Below the pieces are notes generated by a model. That model was not told where the DNA came from. It searched no databases and saw only the letters and a program-made list of their open reading frames with translations. 54,672 nt of DNA, taken from the NCBI GenBank assembly GCA_015680685.1, contig MNCI01021501.1, positions 379,898 to 434,569 of the forward strand, written 5' to 3'. Below, piece after piece: positions 1 to 11,229 of this stretch. The first letter of the stretch is position 1, and each line of letters opens with the position of its first letter. This DNA is from Gnetum montanum (Eukaryota > Streptophyta > Gnetopsida > Gnetales > Gnetaceae). Made by a program: the position numbers and the translations under genes.

Positions 1-490
1 ATTAGCCATACCACAACCTAGCCAATGAACCTAAACCGAAGCAAGGTATTCTTTACTTAACGATTCAATTACCCTTGCTAATATATGATTGTGTTGTGTG
101 TACAGATGGCAATCATACAACAACGGGATGGATCTGGAGTAAACACTTCGAATGGGTAGCGCTGAAGCAGCTATGCAAGGAGTAGAATGGATAATGCGCT
201 TACGGATGGACAACGGAAGGCGCAATCTAGTCATTGGCAGCAGCAAGACTCTTCTCTCTTCTTCTTCTATTCTCTTCTTCCTCCTCTTTTCTCTCAGCTA
301 CAAAATGTGGCTTGATGTCATTGTAATAAGGTGTTCACCCTTGTTGTCATGAACACCAGTTGTGTCAAGTCTTGTAATAAGGATCCGTTCACATGTCACC
401 CCATTAGTTCCATTCCCCTCAATAATCCCATACCTACCTGATATCATTGTAAGGAACTCGAGGATGAGTTTTCATTTAGTCATGGGGGTA
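1..490 (+). other. 3' internal end of element F with polypurine tract
   Basis: This is the untranslated 3' end of a plus-strand family 1 element whose body lies before the window. The last 50 bases match the corresponding stretch of element D (minus strand, 20,787-20,860) almost base for base, including the tract ending in ATGGGGGTA at 482-490 directly before the LTR. The polypurine tract primes plus-strand DNA synthesis. No coding frame is recognised in 1-430; the short ORFs here show no family resemblance I can name. Confidence 0.7.
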
Positions 491-959
491 TGATGAGACG
501 TGATATTGCAGCCGCCGCGATATCGCATCCCCCACGATATCGCGTACGTGATATCGCGGTCCGCTGCCATATCTATAAATAAGAGGCGGCACTCCCTTCA
601 TTTCCGAATCCTGGCTAGAAGTAGCAAATCTCTGGTAGTTTGAACACTCGAGAGTTAGATTAATTTCCCATGTGCCNCTAGTTAATTTAGACTTAGGACA
701 TTAGTTAGAGTTAGTTAGTTTCTCAACCCTTTCCCTCATAGCTTAGGAGATAAACTGAAAAAATACCAAAAAAATCATATACCTCAGACTTGCTTAACCA
801 TACATCATAACACATACAAGCAAGCCTGGGAAGACAATGAACGATTAACCCCAAGTGTTTCTTGTGGCGTTAAGGCATTTAGTCTGTGGAGTTTGACCGG
901 ATCGCGCGTACACGCTCGTATTCGTATGGTTGAGTGTAGGGGTACCTCGCCACTCATCA
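491..959 (+). repeat. 3' LTR of element F (family 1), internally shortened
   Basis: The LTR begins TGATGAG directly after the polypurine tract and ends CACTCATCA, the same ends as the LTRs of D and G. At 469 bp it is about 390 bp shorter than the other family 1 LTRs; comparison with the LTR of E places the missing part after about position 720. CpG sites in the promoter part are well kept, unlike the other copies, so this may be one of the younger insertions. A single N sits at 677. The five bases after it, GAAGG, would be the target duplication; the partner copy is outside the window. Confidence 0.8.
502..581 (+). promoter_or_regulatory. U3 dyad array and TATA box of element F
   Basis: Four GATATC-type cores start at 502, 519, 536 and 550, three of them inside near-perfect GCGATATCGC palindromes. 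A TATAAATA box lies at 574-581, 24 bp after the last core start. The same 24-bp core-to-TATA distance occurs in E, H and G, while the 17-bp steps here differ from their 14-bp steps. The TATA assignment rests on general plant LTR structure; the function of the array is inferred. Confidence 0.65.
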
Positions 960-2480
960 GAAGGCCCTTCCTAGGATTCATTGGGCTAAACATCACCTCA
1001 CAAGGTTTGCTTCATTTGTTGCAAGGGTGTCTTACAATCTCAAGGTTTCCACCCTTCCTAAGTTTTAAGAATTTGAGATGCATTTCTTGTAGGAAAGTCA
1101 TTCCCTAACTTGCTCTTAGATCAGCTTCCATGTTGGTTATATCCTACTATCCTATCCAGTTGAAGTTGGTTATCCCCCACCTTCCTAATTAAACTAGGAT
1201 ATGTCCCATACGTATGTTAATTAGTTAAATAATTATTAAGTAAATGTAAATTTGGCTGGACAAGAAGATATACCAAAAAGCAAATATTTCATGGGTTTTA
1301 TATGTCCTTCATTATGTATGAAATACTAGTAAATGTGGGCCTTGCAGGTGTTGGTATCCATAATGCTTTGTCATAGTAGGAATCTCAACCACTAACAACT
1401 ATGGAGGGCATAATGGGAAACAAATGAAAGATCCTAGATTTTTAAGTACCAATAGACATAATAAATGGTAGCCAATTAGAAAGTGGGAGGGATATGACCA
1501 ACAATAGAGAAGGAAAATAGGAATAGGCAATATTCTTGAAAGTGTGAAGTAACATAAATCAAGGGACAAAATATGCTAAGTAAGGTAAATGGTAAAAAAT
1601 AAAAGAAAATATTAAAATACCTCTTTAGATAAGTCAATCAGCCTTATTCAATATCATATCCTAGCTTAAAGGTGATGGCATAGAGAATGATTGTGATGAA
1701 TCACTGCTCCACCCAATGACCCTCAACTTATGGAAGAGGGTTCTTGATGGATGCTAAAATTTGTGAGCTTTGAGCATTACTCCAACCATAAGATTCTTCT
1801 AGGAGTGTGACCCTACTTATGATTGAAGGTTCTTATGGGACCCTCTTCTCATATGGACAATTTCTCTTTTTCTGGTTGTCCTTTGCTTCCCTCTTGCTTT
1901 TTTAACTAGACTGGAAGCAAATTACAAGGCCTTCTTCAATCATGAGGTTCTTGTTAGAGTCAAAGTTATTGTTGGATTTGTTTAATGGGTTTCTCACATG
2001 GGCACTAATTAGGTTCACATGTTGGTACCACCTTTATTGCTAGTCCCAATATGAAACACCCTTTCCACCTTATTAACTTATCCAAGAAAGTAATTAATAG
2101 AACCATTCATTAATGATCAAGAACTAAACTTGCTTAATGTTCCTATGATTCATGGAAATTATAAAAATTAAAGAATATTGTAAAAAAGAAAAACAAAAGA
2201 GTTATTTTACATAGTTTATTTGTTTATTAGTCTAAGGCTCATCCTTAGATGGATTTTGGGTTTAAACTAATCTATCTCAAGGTAGGGGGAGTTGTCCTCC
2301 CTTTGCATTTCAAACATGATGCTCATGAATGCTTTAAAGTCCCAACTAATAATAGAATATCCTGTTATCCTCTATATTTTTCAAGGTAAAAGTTGTAGAC
2401 TATGATACTTCATTTGTAATATTACAATATTAAAAAAGGTGCTTGCATAAGGTTATTGCCCAAGGCTTGTACTTCTAATT
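960..2480. other. Unassigned stretch between F and A
   Basis: No coding homology was seen on either strand. It should include the 3' part of element A (minus strand, after integrase) and its 3' LTR, but nothing here matches the 5' LTR of A at 8,521-9,391 by eye, so that LTR is lost or too diverged. A pyrimidine run at 1,172-1,182 could be a minus-strand polypurine tract, but no LTR start follows it. Confidence 0.5.
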
Positions 2481-2499
2481 AAATGTTTTCATGTCCTCC

Positions 2500-3905
2500 A
2501 CTTCCTCAGGATAAGTTGGTTCACCTAACTCTACTAATTCATCCTCATCTGGTTCCTCAATTTGATGTTGCTAATATTACTTAAGTCTTTGGCCATTTAC
2601 TAGAAATGTAGGAGACAAATCATAGATAGGTGCAATTAAAACACTTCCATTATTGTGGAGTTGTAATACTAGGTAGGGGTCTTCCCACTCAGTTGTTAGC
2701 TTCCTTGGAAATTTATGTAGTCACATGTTATATAAAAGGAATTTATCACCTATTAAAAATGTTACTTAAATATATGCTTATCATGTAGACTCTTCATTTA
2801 TTTTTTAAGGATCTTTTACTTGTTAATTGCATGTAGTAGTATTTCATTAAGTTCATGTATTTGAGTCATTCTAAAGGCTTGATTTGTCTCTTCATCAAAA
2901 TTTAATTGTTGTGCTAATCATAAAGATTGGTATTTGATTTCTATAGGTAATAAACATTGTTTTCCATAAATCAATTGATAAGGTGAATAGCCTAAACTTG
3001 GTTTATATGTAATCCTAGAAGCCCAAAGTGCATCTTGTAATTTTTTAGACCAATCTTTCTTCTTAGTGCATCTAGTTTTTATTAAGATCTTTAGAATGAT
3101 TTTATTTGCATTTTCTACTTGACCATTCGTTTGAGGATGACAGGCAGTAGCTATTAATTGTTGAATTTCACAAGACTTAAGGAATTCTCCATTTTTTGAT
3201 TTACAAAATGGGTTCCTTAATTGCTTATGATTACTCATAGAGTGCCAAATCGTGTTAGAATATGTTCCTTAAGAAGAACTACAACTGCTTTAATATATTT
3301 GTTGGGATGGCTTTTGCTTCTATCCCCTTAGTGATATAGTCTATGCAGACCAGAATGTATTGACATCTATTAGACAGTGGAAATGGTCCTAAAAAGTCTA
3401 TACCCCACACATCAAATGGTTCTATTAAAGATTAGATTTAGTGTCATTTCCTATCTTTTGTCATTTCTCTTATTCTTTGGCATTTATCACATTCTCGAAC
3501 ATATTTATGAGCATCTTTAAATATAGTAGGCTAATAAAATCCACTTTGTAAGATTTTTATAGCAGTTCTTTGACTATCAAAATGTCCACGTCCCAAGTCA
3601 TGACACATGTGTAAGAGTTCTTGTTGCTCATTCTTAGTCATGCATTATCTTGCTACATCACCTTTACATACTCTATAGAGGTATGGTTTATTCCAAATAT
3701 ATTTGGAGATTTTTTTGAGGAAAGATTTCTTCTTCTCTTTACTCCATTGGGTTGACATTTTCATAGTGGCAAGGTAATTTGCTATATCAACAAACCAAGG
3801 ATATTTCTTTATGGAAAAGAGTTGTTTATTAGGGAATTCATTATTGAATACTCCTTTTGTCCTATTCTCATCCTTGGTTTCCAATCTAGAAAGGTTGTTT
3901 GCCAT
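2500..3905 (-). pseudogene. Integrase of element A
   Basis: This would be the integrase that inserts element cDNA into the genome. From the N-terminus: a linker after RNase H (MANNLSRLE at 3,905), an HHCC zinc finger with GHF and CDKC around 3,480-3,580, a catalytic core opening with GIDFLGPF near 3,390, then ACHPQTNGQVEN near 3,110 carrying the acidic residue, DALWASRITYK, and a C-terminal module ending FLVNGQRLK near 2,590. The second catalytic site, usually SDGG, reads SNHK. An acidic tail follows to about 2,500. Several in-frame stops make it dead. Family assignment is firm from motif order. Confidence 0.85.
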
Positions 3906-5210
3906 AACAATTTTCCTACCACTTTTATCTAAAATGTCAAGATCAAACTCTTAGAGTGATAAAAATCATCTCATTATCCTAGCATTTTCTATTTTTTTAA
4001 TGGCTAGGAATTTAATGGCTGAATGATCAATGTAAAATTTGGTTTAATATTCTATTAGGTAATGCCTAAATTTATCCAGAGCATACACAATGGCCAAGAG
4101 TTCTTTCTCTATAGTTGTGTAATTTACTTGGGATTGGTTTAGACTTTTAGAGACACAACAAATTACCCATGGTTATTGTCAATGTATTGTCCTAAGACTG
4201 CCCCTATAATGAGGTCACTAGCATCACACATCAAATCAAATGAAAAATCCCAATTAGGTGTGTTAAGTATAGGGGTGGTAGTTACTCTTTTTTTTTTTTT
4301 GAGTTTGGAGAATGCTTCTTGACAATTATTAGTCCATGTAAAAGGAACATCCTTTTCTAAGAGCATGTAAAGTGGCCTAGCTATTTTTAAGAAGTCTTTA
4401 GTAAATCATCTATAATATCTAGCATGTGCTAAAAAAATCAAAGAGTCTTTAATTTTGTTGGAGCTAGGAGTGTAGAGATTACTTTTACTTTCTCCTCATC
4501 CATTCTTATCCCTTCCTTAGAAATTACATGTCCTAAAACTACATCGCTTGCGACCATTAAATGACTTTTTTTCCCAAGTTAATTTTAAATTTTTGTCAAT
4601 GCATCTATCTAAAACACATTCCAAGTATTGTAATGTTTGTTCATAAGTATCCCCATATACTAAAAAATCACCCATGAATACTTCTACATATTCTTCTAAC
4701 ATATCAGAAAATACTAATATCGTGGTGCTTTGGAAGATAAAAGGTGCATTATAAAGGCTGAAAGACATCCAACAATAAGTAAAATTTCTATATGGATATG
4801 TAAAATATTGTTTTATGCTAATCTTCTAGTGCAATGGCTAATTTATTGTAACCACTAAACCCATCCAAAAAGCAATAGTACTCATGCCCTTCTAATTTCT
4901 CCAAAATTTGGTCTATGTAAGGTAAGTAAAAATGATCTTTCTTTGTGTTTTGATTAAGTTTTCTATAGTCTACACAAACTTTTCATTTTCCTCCCTTTTT
5001 AGGAACTACATTGATGGGGCTTACCCACTCACTGTCGACTACTGGATAAATAATTCTTCCCTTCTAAAGTTTTGAGATTTCATCTTTAACAATTTGCTTT
5101 AGGGTTGGATTAATTCTTCTAGGGGGAATTCTAATTGATTTCACATCTACCTTCTAGATAGATGTGTTGTTAGCATAACTTGGATGAAATTCCTTAATGG
5201 AGGTCCTCAT
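3880..5210 (-). pseudogene. Reverse transcriptase and RNase H of element A
   Basis: This would copy element RNA into cDNA. RT motifs in order: SEWVSPINVVPKKGGK near 5,010, VDYRKLNQ near 4,960, CFLDGFSGYNK near 4,860, then FMGDF near 4,670 where the active-site box is normally FMDD, so one catalytic aspartate is lost by an A to G change. RNase H begins with FDLMCDASD and GAVLGQ near 4,200 and continues as [20 protein letters not shown] towards 4,040. Multiple stops and at least two frame changes. Confidence 0.85.
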
Positions 5211-5365
5211 AACTCCATGAAAATGCCTTAGAATTTCTTTATAAAACTACTACCAATTTCGTTTCTTGACCATTAGAAAGTTGAAAATTTATTATTGAGG
5301 GTTTATTTTGATCAAGGAAAATGTACTTAAGAGTGTTAGGTAATTCTCTAAGATCCAAAGAATCA

Positions 5366-6010
5366 TTATTTGGTGATTGAATTATTTCTCCAATATTCCC
5401 TGATCCCAAATTCAAAATTTTGATGAAGAAGGTCTTGTTGTTCTTTCATGGAGAGGTCTAAGGGTCTTTCCTCAAAATTGTTTAATACTAATGTTTCCCT
5501 ATCTTGTGCCATTGCTGATGTGGGTATTGTATAGAGCATTCTTGCTTCTTTTATATCTTGGTTCAATCAGTCATCCTTTGCTTTGTCATATATATTAAGC
5601 ATAAAAATAAGATTGGTAATAGATAATTTAAGCTGCCCTAATCTACAATTGATTATTGCATCAGTTGTTGCTGACCAAGGTTTACCTAATATGATGGGGA
5701 GACAATCTAGATCTTTTACTTCCAATACCACAAAATCAATTGGGTATTTTCCTCTTTCAACCTCTACTATTAATCTTCCACCACCCCTATAGGTTTCACA
5801 ATTGAGCATCAACCAAAGATATTATCATATTCACTTTCCTTACATCCTCTAAATCAAGTGACCTAGCCATTTCAAGTGGCATAATATTGATGCTAGCTTC
5901 TAAATCCAATAGGGCATTCTAAATATTCTGTCCATTTATCTTAACTAGAATTGTGAAAACCCTTAGATCTTGGTATTTTGGAACTTCTTGGCTTTTTTAA
6001 GTTGAGACAA
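5366..6010 (-). pseudogene. Aspartic protease of element A
   Basis: This would cleave the gag-pol polyprotein. The catalytic motif near 5,900 reads ALLDLEASINIMP, where the family has D-S/L-G-A, so the glycine is replaced by glutamate. Further on are VERGKYPIDFVVLE and PIILGKPW, the usual second half of plant Ty3 proteases, at about 5,760-5,690. A tail to 5,366 forms the linker to RT. The second half is still an open stretch of 81 codons (5,567-5,812). Confidence 0.85.
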
Positions 6011-6185
6011 ATTGTCAACTAAATAAACTTGTTTGAGAATTTTTTCTTTTTTCTTTTTCATGCATAATTACCTTAAGTCTTTAGCATAAAGAGGTGTGTC
6101 TTTTACAAATTTTTCTAATGGAATATGTAAATATAATTCATTAAACATTTTTTATATGTGTTTTGATTATAAATTCATCTTGCAA

Positions 6186-8167
6186 TCATTTAGGGAAGGG
6201 AGATAAAATTGGTGTCCTAGGTAAAGGGAAAGAGGTTAACGACTGTTCCCCTTTCCCAATTGGTTGATTACTTCCCTCCTTATTCATTATATGTGGTTGA
6301 TCCTTTTCTTGTGTCTCAACTTCTTGAAATCTAACCTTTTTTTTAGGTTTGGGCTTAATAATTTTTCCACTCCTAGTGGTAGTCAAATGCAATTGTTTCT
6401 TACCCTTTCTTTTTCCCAATTGGTTGATTACTTCCCTCCTTATTCATTATATGTGGTTGATCCTTTTCTTGTGTCTCAACTTCTTGAAATCTAACCTTTT
6501 TTTTAGGTTTGGGCTTAATAATTTTTCCACTCCGAGTGGTAGTCAAATGCAATTGTTTCTTACCCTTTCTTTGGGATGTAGGATTTGGCTCTAGTTGAGA
6601 AGGTAATTCATTTTTTATTAGGTCTTGAAATCATCTACTTGTTTTATTCATGAATTACCTACTTTCTTCAATGAAGGAAGTAAGACTTTGAATGAGTCTA
6701 TTGAACTATTCACTAGTTGGGCTCTTAAAAGGTCTATAATTTTTTAGAGAGTATTATTGTTGGAAAAGTGGTCTTTGTTGGAATGTGATAGTTGGCTGGC
6801 TTCTATATTGTTGAAAAGCCTTCATCGATTCTTATACTTCCTCATGACAATATTCTAAGGCTAGACAAGTGGTGTAATCATGTTGTTGGCTAAAACAAAG
6901 GTCACATACTTCACTTTGTACTAGATGGACTTGTTTTTTTATTAAATGTGTCAACTCATCAACTTTTTTGTTTAGCTGTTCAGTTTGTTGAGTCATGCCT
7001 TGCATGACTTTGGGTTTTGACCATCTCTTACTTTGATCAACCAATGAATCTATTATCCTCTAGGCATCCTTTGGTGTTACATTCAATATATTTCCATCAC
7101 ACGTAAAGTCAACATTTTGCCTAGAATATGGTAATAGGCCTTTTACAAAGATTTGGATAAGTTTGTGGGCTGGAAATCCATGGTTGGGTGTTTTTAAGCA
7201 TAAGTATTTGAACCTATCAGAAGTACTCTCATAATCCTAATCTTCTTGTTGCATGAAACCCATTACTTTCTTTCTGAATGAGTATAAACTATCTTTGGAA
7301 AGAAACCTTTGAAGAAAGGTAGCGTTGAATTCATCCCATGAACTAATTTGTGTCCTAAGGGTTTGTAGCCAAAAATGTGCTTTATCTTTCAAGGTTGATT
7401 TGAAGGCAATCATTTTAGTTCTATCTTCATTTTAAGGTTTCAACATTGTAAGTGTGGTTTCAAATTCTCTTATATAACTGATTGGATCTTCATCATTGGT
7501 CCCCCTAAAAGTAGGTAGTAAATGAATATTTTTTACTTTAACATCCCTACCTTGGGGAAAAACTAATGGTCCTTGAGGTATTACTAGTGTTCTTTGGTTT
7601 AATAAGTCCCAAAGAGTCCATCCTTGGTAGACTTATCCAACTGGAATATTAGAGCCTATACTATCAAAGGAAAAAGGAATTGAGCCAAATGAAAGTGGAG
7701 GAGGTGTCTGGTGTGAAAGAGGCCCAATTGTAAAAGTAGTAGCTACAGTTGGAGTTACAATTGGACTTGGTATGGAAACAGAGGCTACCGATGTGATAGG
7801 AATTTGTAGATTTAATGTATTCACTGGTTGGGTGGTTCCTCCAATTGTCATCACATTACTTAGTATTTGGTTGAAGCTTAAATTTTGAGAACCTACCACC
7901 ATGATTGAATTCATGGTTTGCATTGTGATAGTTGGTATATCAAAAAGAGGGTTGAAAGATGTAGAAAATTTAAATTTTCTTTTTTCTTTCTTGAAGGATT
8001 TTTGTTGAATCTCTCTCCTTGTTATTGTTTTGCCTCTTAATAGAGCTAGGTTGTCCTTGTTCCTCTTGGTCTTATTTCAAGTTAGTTTGGGTATATTTAT
8101 AATAGCTAGTGATGTTTCTAGGAGGTTGTATTCATGTTGGATTTTTAGGTTGCTTAGTTGGTTCCAT
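6186..8167 (-). pseudogene. Gag of element A
   Basis: Structural polyprotein forming the particle. A likely start is the ATG at 8,167 (MEPTKQPKNP), about 330 bp after the primer site. A Ser/Thr/Pro-rich N-terminal part (7,923-7,633) is followed by the retrotransposon gag domain at about 7,450-7,030, with HFWLQTLRTQISSWDEFNATF and LPYSRQNVDF, which are typical of Athila gag. A Cys/His cluster CDLCFSQQHDYTTC at about 6,900-6,860 replaces a zinc knuckle. The C-terminal basic linker is duplicated (6,252-6,571). Stops and shifts throughout. Confidence 0.8.
6252..6571. repeat. Tandem duplication, 2 x 160 bp
   Basis: 6,252-6,411 and 6,412-6,571 are identical except for one base (T at 6,374, G at 6,534). 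The unit codes on the minus strand for the basic gag-protease linker (KPKPKKKVRF, a nuclear-localisation-like run). The unit length is not a multiple of three, so the copy shifts the frame. It is much younger than the surrounding decay, or is an assembly duplication. Confidence 0.95.
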
Positions 8168-8500
8168 TTAACAAACACACTCTTCTTTAGCACATTCATG
8201 GATAACTAATCCCAAGACTTTGCAAATTGATTTAATTTCCCCTATAATTATTGCCTTAATTGTAAATTTTCTAACACTTTCTTTAGTTTGGGAAATTAGG
8301 GGGATTGATTCTTGTGATTGTACTTTTCCTTTCTTTTTAATTTTTTATTACAAGAAAAGCAATTAAAAGAAAAAAATTCTAAAAATAATAACAAAAGAAA
8401 ATAGAAATGGAAATAGTGTGCACTTTTTAGAAGTTCTAAATCCATAAAATAAATTTGAAAAACATATGAAACCCTTGATGATGATTAACTCTGCTAGCCT

Positions 8501-8519
8501 CCCTAGCAATGACGTCAAA
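8501..8519 (-). other. Primer binding site of element A (tRNA-Asp type)
   Basis: Minus-strand reading starts TTTGACGTCATTGCTAGGG right after the LTR. The Athila-type site complementary to tRNA-Asp is TGGCGCCGTTGCCGGGG; about 12 of 17 bases agree and all differences are transitions. This fixes the LTR boundary and the element orientation. Confidence 0.8.
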
Positions 8520-8520
8520 T

Positions 8521-9391
8521 TGATGAGCCAATCAAGGTTTGGTGTTGAGTTACCTTCATTGTAGAGATGTTGCCTTGTCTGTGGCTAACCCATGAGTCAT
8601 ATCCTTAGAGGAATAGTTCAAAGTTAAAGAGATCTTCAAGATAATAAATGGTTAGATCAAAATCCAATTGAAATTCCACACTTATGATTATCACTCATAA
8701 GTACAACCAAAGTTTTCATCCTAACTTCTAATCTCAAGGTCAAAGGTGGAAACAAAATGATTTAATCAAATTGAAATCACATAAGATTAACATAAATACT
8801 AAAATATTACAAAGGAGATGTCACCTAATGTGTGATCCTACCCTCCTATCTTTACAATGCAATAACTTCATAGCCTCTTAGCGAATGTAATAGTTGTTGA
8901 TTGCCATAAAGTTTCAACAATCTTCCTTGATAATAGGGGTTTGGAAAAATATCCCCTATTAAACGTGAAACCTCTTCATTTATATTGAAGAAGGCTTGGT
9001 CATAATTAGAAAAATATTATTATTTGGTGAATTGATTTGTGTTGATTACTTTGATGTCAATTGGTTGCAAGATATCAAACTATATTGTGGTTGCTATGTC
9101 CCTTGGTGGTTGATTTAAATCACACCAGTGGTGTAGATCAATGTCTTCATTCCTTGGCAAGGTACTTGCTCCTGCAGTTATATGTTATTGATTCTTGTCA
9201 TGATAACTACTAGAATTGATATAATTTGGGTTAATTTGGATCAAAGTGGTGGTGAAGATTAATGCTATCTTTGTATGGTGTATATCAAAGTTCTTGATCC
9301 TAATCAATATGCTTCTTGATTTAGGTAGATCTAATGATGACCTGCAATATTAAAACTTATCAAAGTAATTAGCTCATATTGATAGGCATTG
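8521..9391 (-). repeat. 5' LTR of element A
   Basis: Starts TGATGAG on the plus strand (CTCATCA at its minus-strand 3' end), next to the primer site. The other end is placed near 9,391 because RT coding of element B resumes there; error about 15 bp. A minus-strand TATA-like AATATAAAT lies at 8,978-8,986. GATGTC (9,053) and GATATC (9,071) occur upstream of it but not in the 14-bp register seen in family 1. Nothing else is recognised in it. Confidence 0.7.
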
Positions 9392-10160
9392 AAGAAATTG
9401 ATGCACTTCGATATAATGAGATAATAGAAAAAAATTTAAGCTTTTAATTAGCTAAAATTGGAACAATTGGGGGTTTATTAATTATCTTAATTTTTGTCAA
9501 ATCCACTTTAATGCCTTTTTTTTTCAAATTTTGTTCTTCAAGATAATGCTTTTTTGGATCATGAGGTGGCTCTTCTACTAATTAAACTTAAAGTTCTTCT
9601 TCACCAACCCTTTTAACATTTGTTTAAGTTGGTCAAGGATTTGCTCAAAGTTAGAGCCATAGGTGAAGAAGTCATTCATGAAGACTTCAATACCATTCTT
9701 GATCTGCTTTTGAAAGATGCTTAAGACAAGGGGATAAAAGGTAGTAGGTACACTACAGAAGCCAAATGACATCTTCTTGTATCTAGAAATCCCCTAGAAA
9801 TTTATGAATGTTTTCTTGGCTTGATGATTTGGTGTGATTTGGATTTGGATATCTCCATTATAAACATCCATTTGTAATACTTGTTGCAATTAGGTTAAGC
9901 ACTTGGTCAACAAATGACAATAGAAACTAGTCCTTAAATGTTACCGTGTTTAGTAATCAAAAATTGATGTAAATTCATTACTAACCTCCTTTCTTTGGTA
10001 CAATTACTAGTGGATGTACCTATTCACTATTCAAAATAGGATAGATGAACCAAGCCTCTAGGAGGTGTCAATCTCCTTCTTAACTACTTGCTTTAGTTTT
10101 GAGTTTAATTGAGCTATGGTTGACACATGGGCTTTAGTGCAAGGTCTATGTATATGTGAT
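9392..10160 (-). pseudogene. Reverse transcriptase of element B, 3' part missing
   Basis: The recognisable part runs from the region before IQITPNHQAKKTF (about 9,850-9,815) through MSFGFCSVPTTFYPLVLSIF (from 9,772) and the active-site box FMNDF near 9,680, normally FMDD, changed by G to A. It continues weakly to the junction with the LTR of element A. The N-terminal third (10,160-9,950) is hard to read because of stops. RNase H and integrase would have lain beyond the A insertion and are not found in the window. Confidence 0.8.
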
Positions 10161-10719
10161 GTTAGCGTAGGCATGGATCAATTCCCTTAATCTCATCATA
10201 GGACCATGCGAATGTTATGAATCATAGGTTTACAACCTCTAGGAACTCTTTCTAGTATTACTTTATTAGCTTTGCATTGATTATTATCAATTTTTCATTT
10301 TAAAGGAAAACATATTTTAGTAATTCCAATAGTTTTGGTAGTTTTATTAATTTAGGCGTAGGTTCTTCTAGAGTTTCTGACTTTCTCTAATTAGTATCTT
10401 TTTCATGTTGTACTTGGGTTACCTAGGAGAGTTGTTGCTTCATGTCCTTAATTTGATTTAGTTTCTATAAGTAGGTAACTATTTTTATCAATTTCATGAA
10501 TATCATAGAATTATACCTTTCATCTACCATTAGCCACTTAGTACCTTCTTGATTTGTGGCTATTATGTATAGGCATCATCAAATACACATTCAGTCTTCA
10601 CATGATTTGCATGTTGTGACAGTCCTTTATTTAATTCTTTAAATTCTTTAAATGCAGTGGCATTATGTATCACTATACCTAATGCATAGAACTCTTTTCT
10701 TCTTAATTTGTCCATGCCT

Positions 10720-11075
10720 ATTCTCCTTGGAAATATCCAAGAATAGGTCTTTGATCCCTAGATTGACATCAATAGTGCTTAACCAAGCTCTTTCCATAAT
10801 GATAGGAAATTCTCCCTTGTAGATATCCATATTGATCATAAGGAAATTAGTAGGATATGACTAGTCATTGATGGTAGTCACAATATCCTCTACCAATCCC
10901 AAGAAAATAACGATGGATTGATCCACAAGGTTTAGTTTAATGTTACAATTTTTGAGTGGTGGTAAGTTTCAAGCTTCATAAATTTCTTTAAAGAACAAAT
11001 TCACCTAAGAACTTGAGTCTAGTAGAGCCTTGCATGGTGCCTTTCCTAAAATTTACAAATAAATAAGAGGGCCTT
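10720..11075 (-). pseudogene. Aspartic protease of element B
   Basis: The catalytic motif reads CKALLDSSS near 11,020, where DSGAS is expected, so the glycine is lost. Then NLPPLKNCNI, LGLVEDIVTTI and ERAWLSTIDVNLGI follow at about 10,960-10,760. The matching stretch in element E (from about 54,210) shares this order and most residues. The frame is open except for a few stops. Confidence 0.8.
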
Positions 11076-11229
11076 CAAGATTGGTTTACTTCATGAGAAG
11101 ATTACGTATATTTATCCAAATAGTTACAACACATGGTAACATGATAATTTGAACATTATTACTTTTATTTAAAGGTAAATATTGCAAGATATGAAAGATG
11201 GCTTGTGTGGAATCCATAGCCATGAATAC

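Larger units (their letters stand above)
2480..9391 (-). mobile_element. Element A: Athila-type Ty3/gypsy retrotransposon, 3' end not resolved
   Basis: Read on the minus strand the order is 5' LTR (9,391-8,521), tRNA-Asp primer site, gag, protease, RT, RNase H and integrase with the GQRLK-type C-terminal tail. Domain order and motifs fit the Athila lineage. All domains are broken by stops and shifts. The right end joins the middle of the RT of element B, so A was inserted into B. The left end and target duplication cannot be placed. Confidence 0.8.

Noticed and set aside
1165-1190. Possible polypurine tract of element A
   Set aside because: The purine run on the minus strand is not followed by an LTR start, and 960-1,170 does not match the LTR of A.
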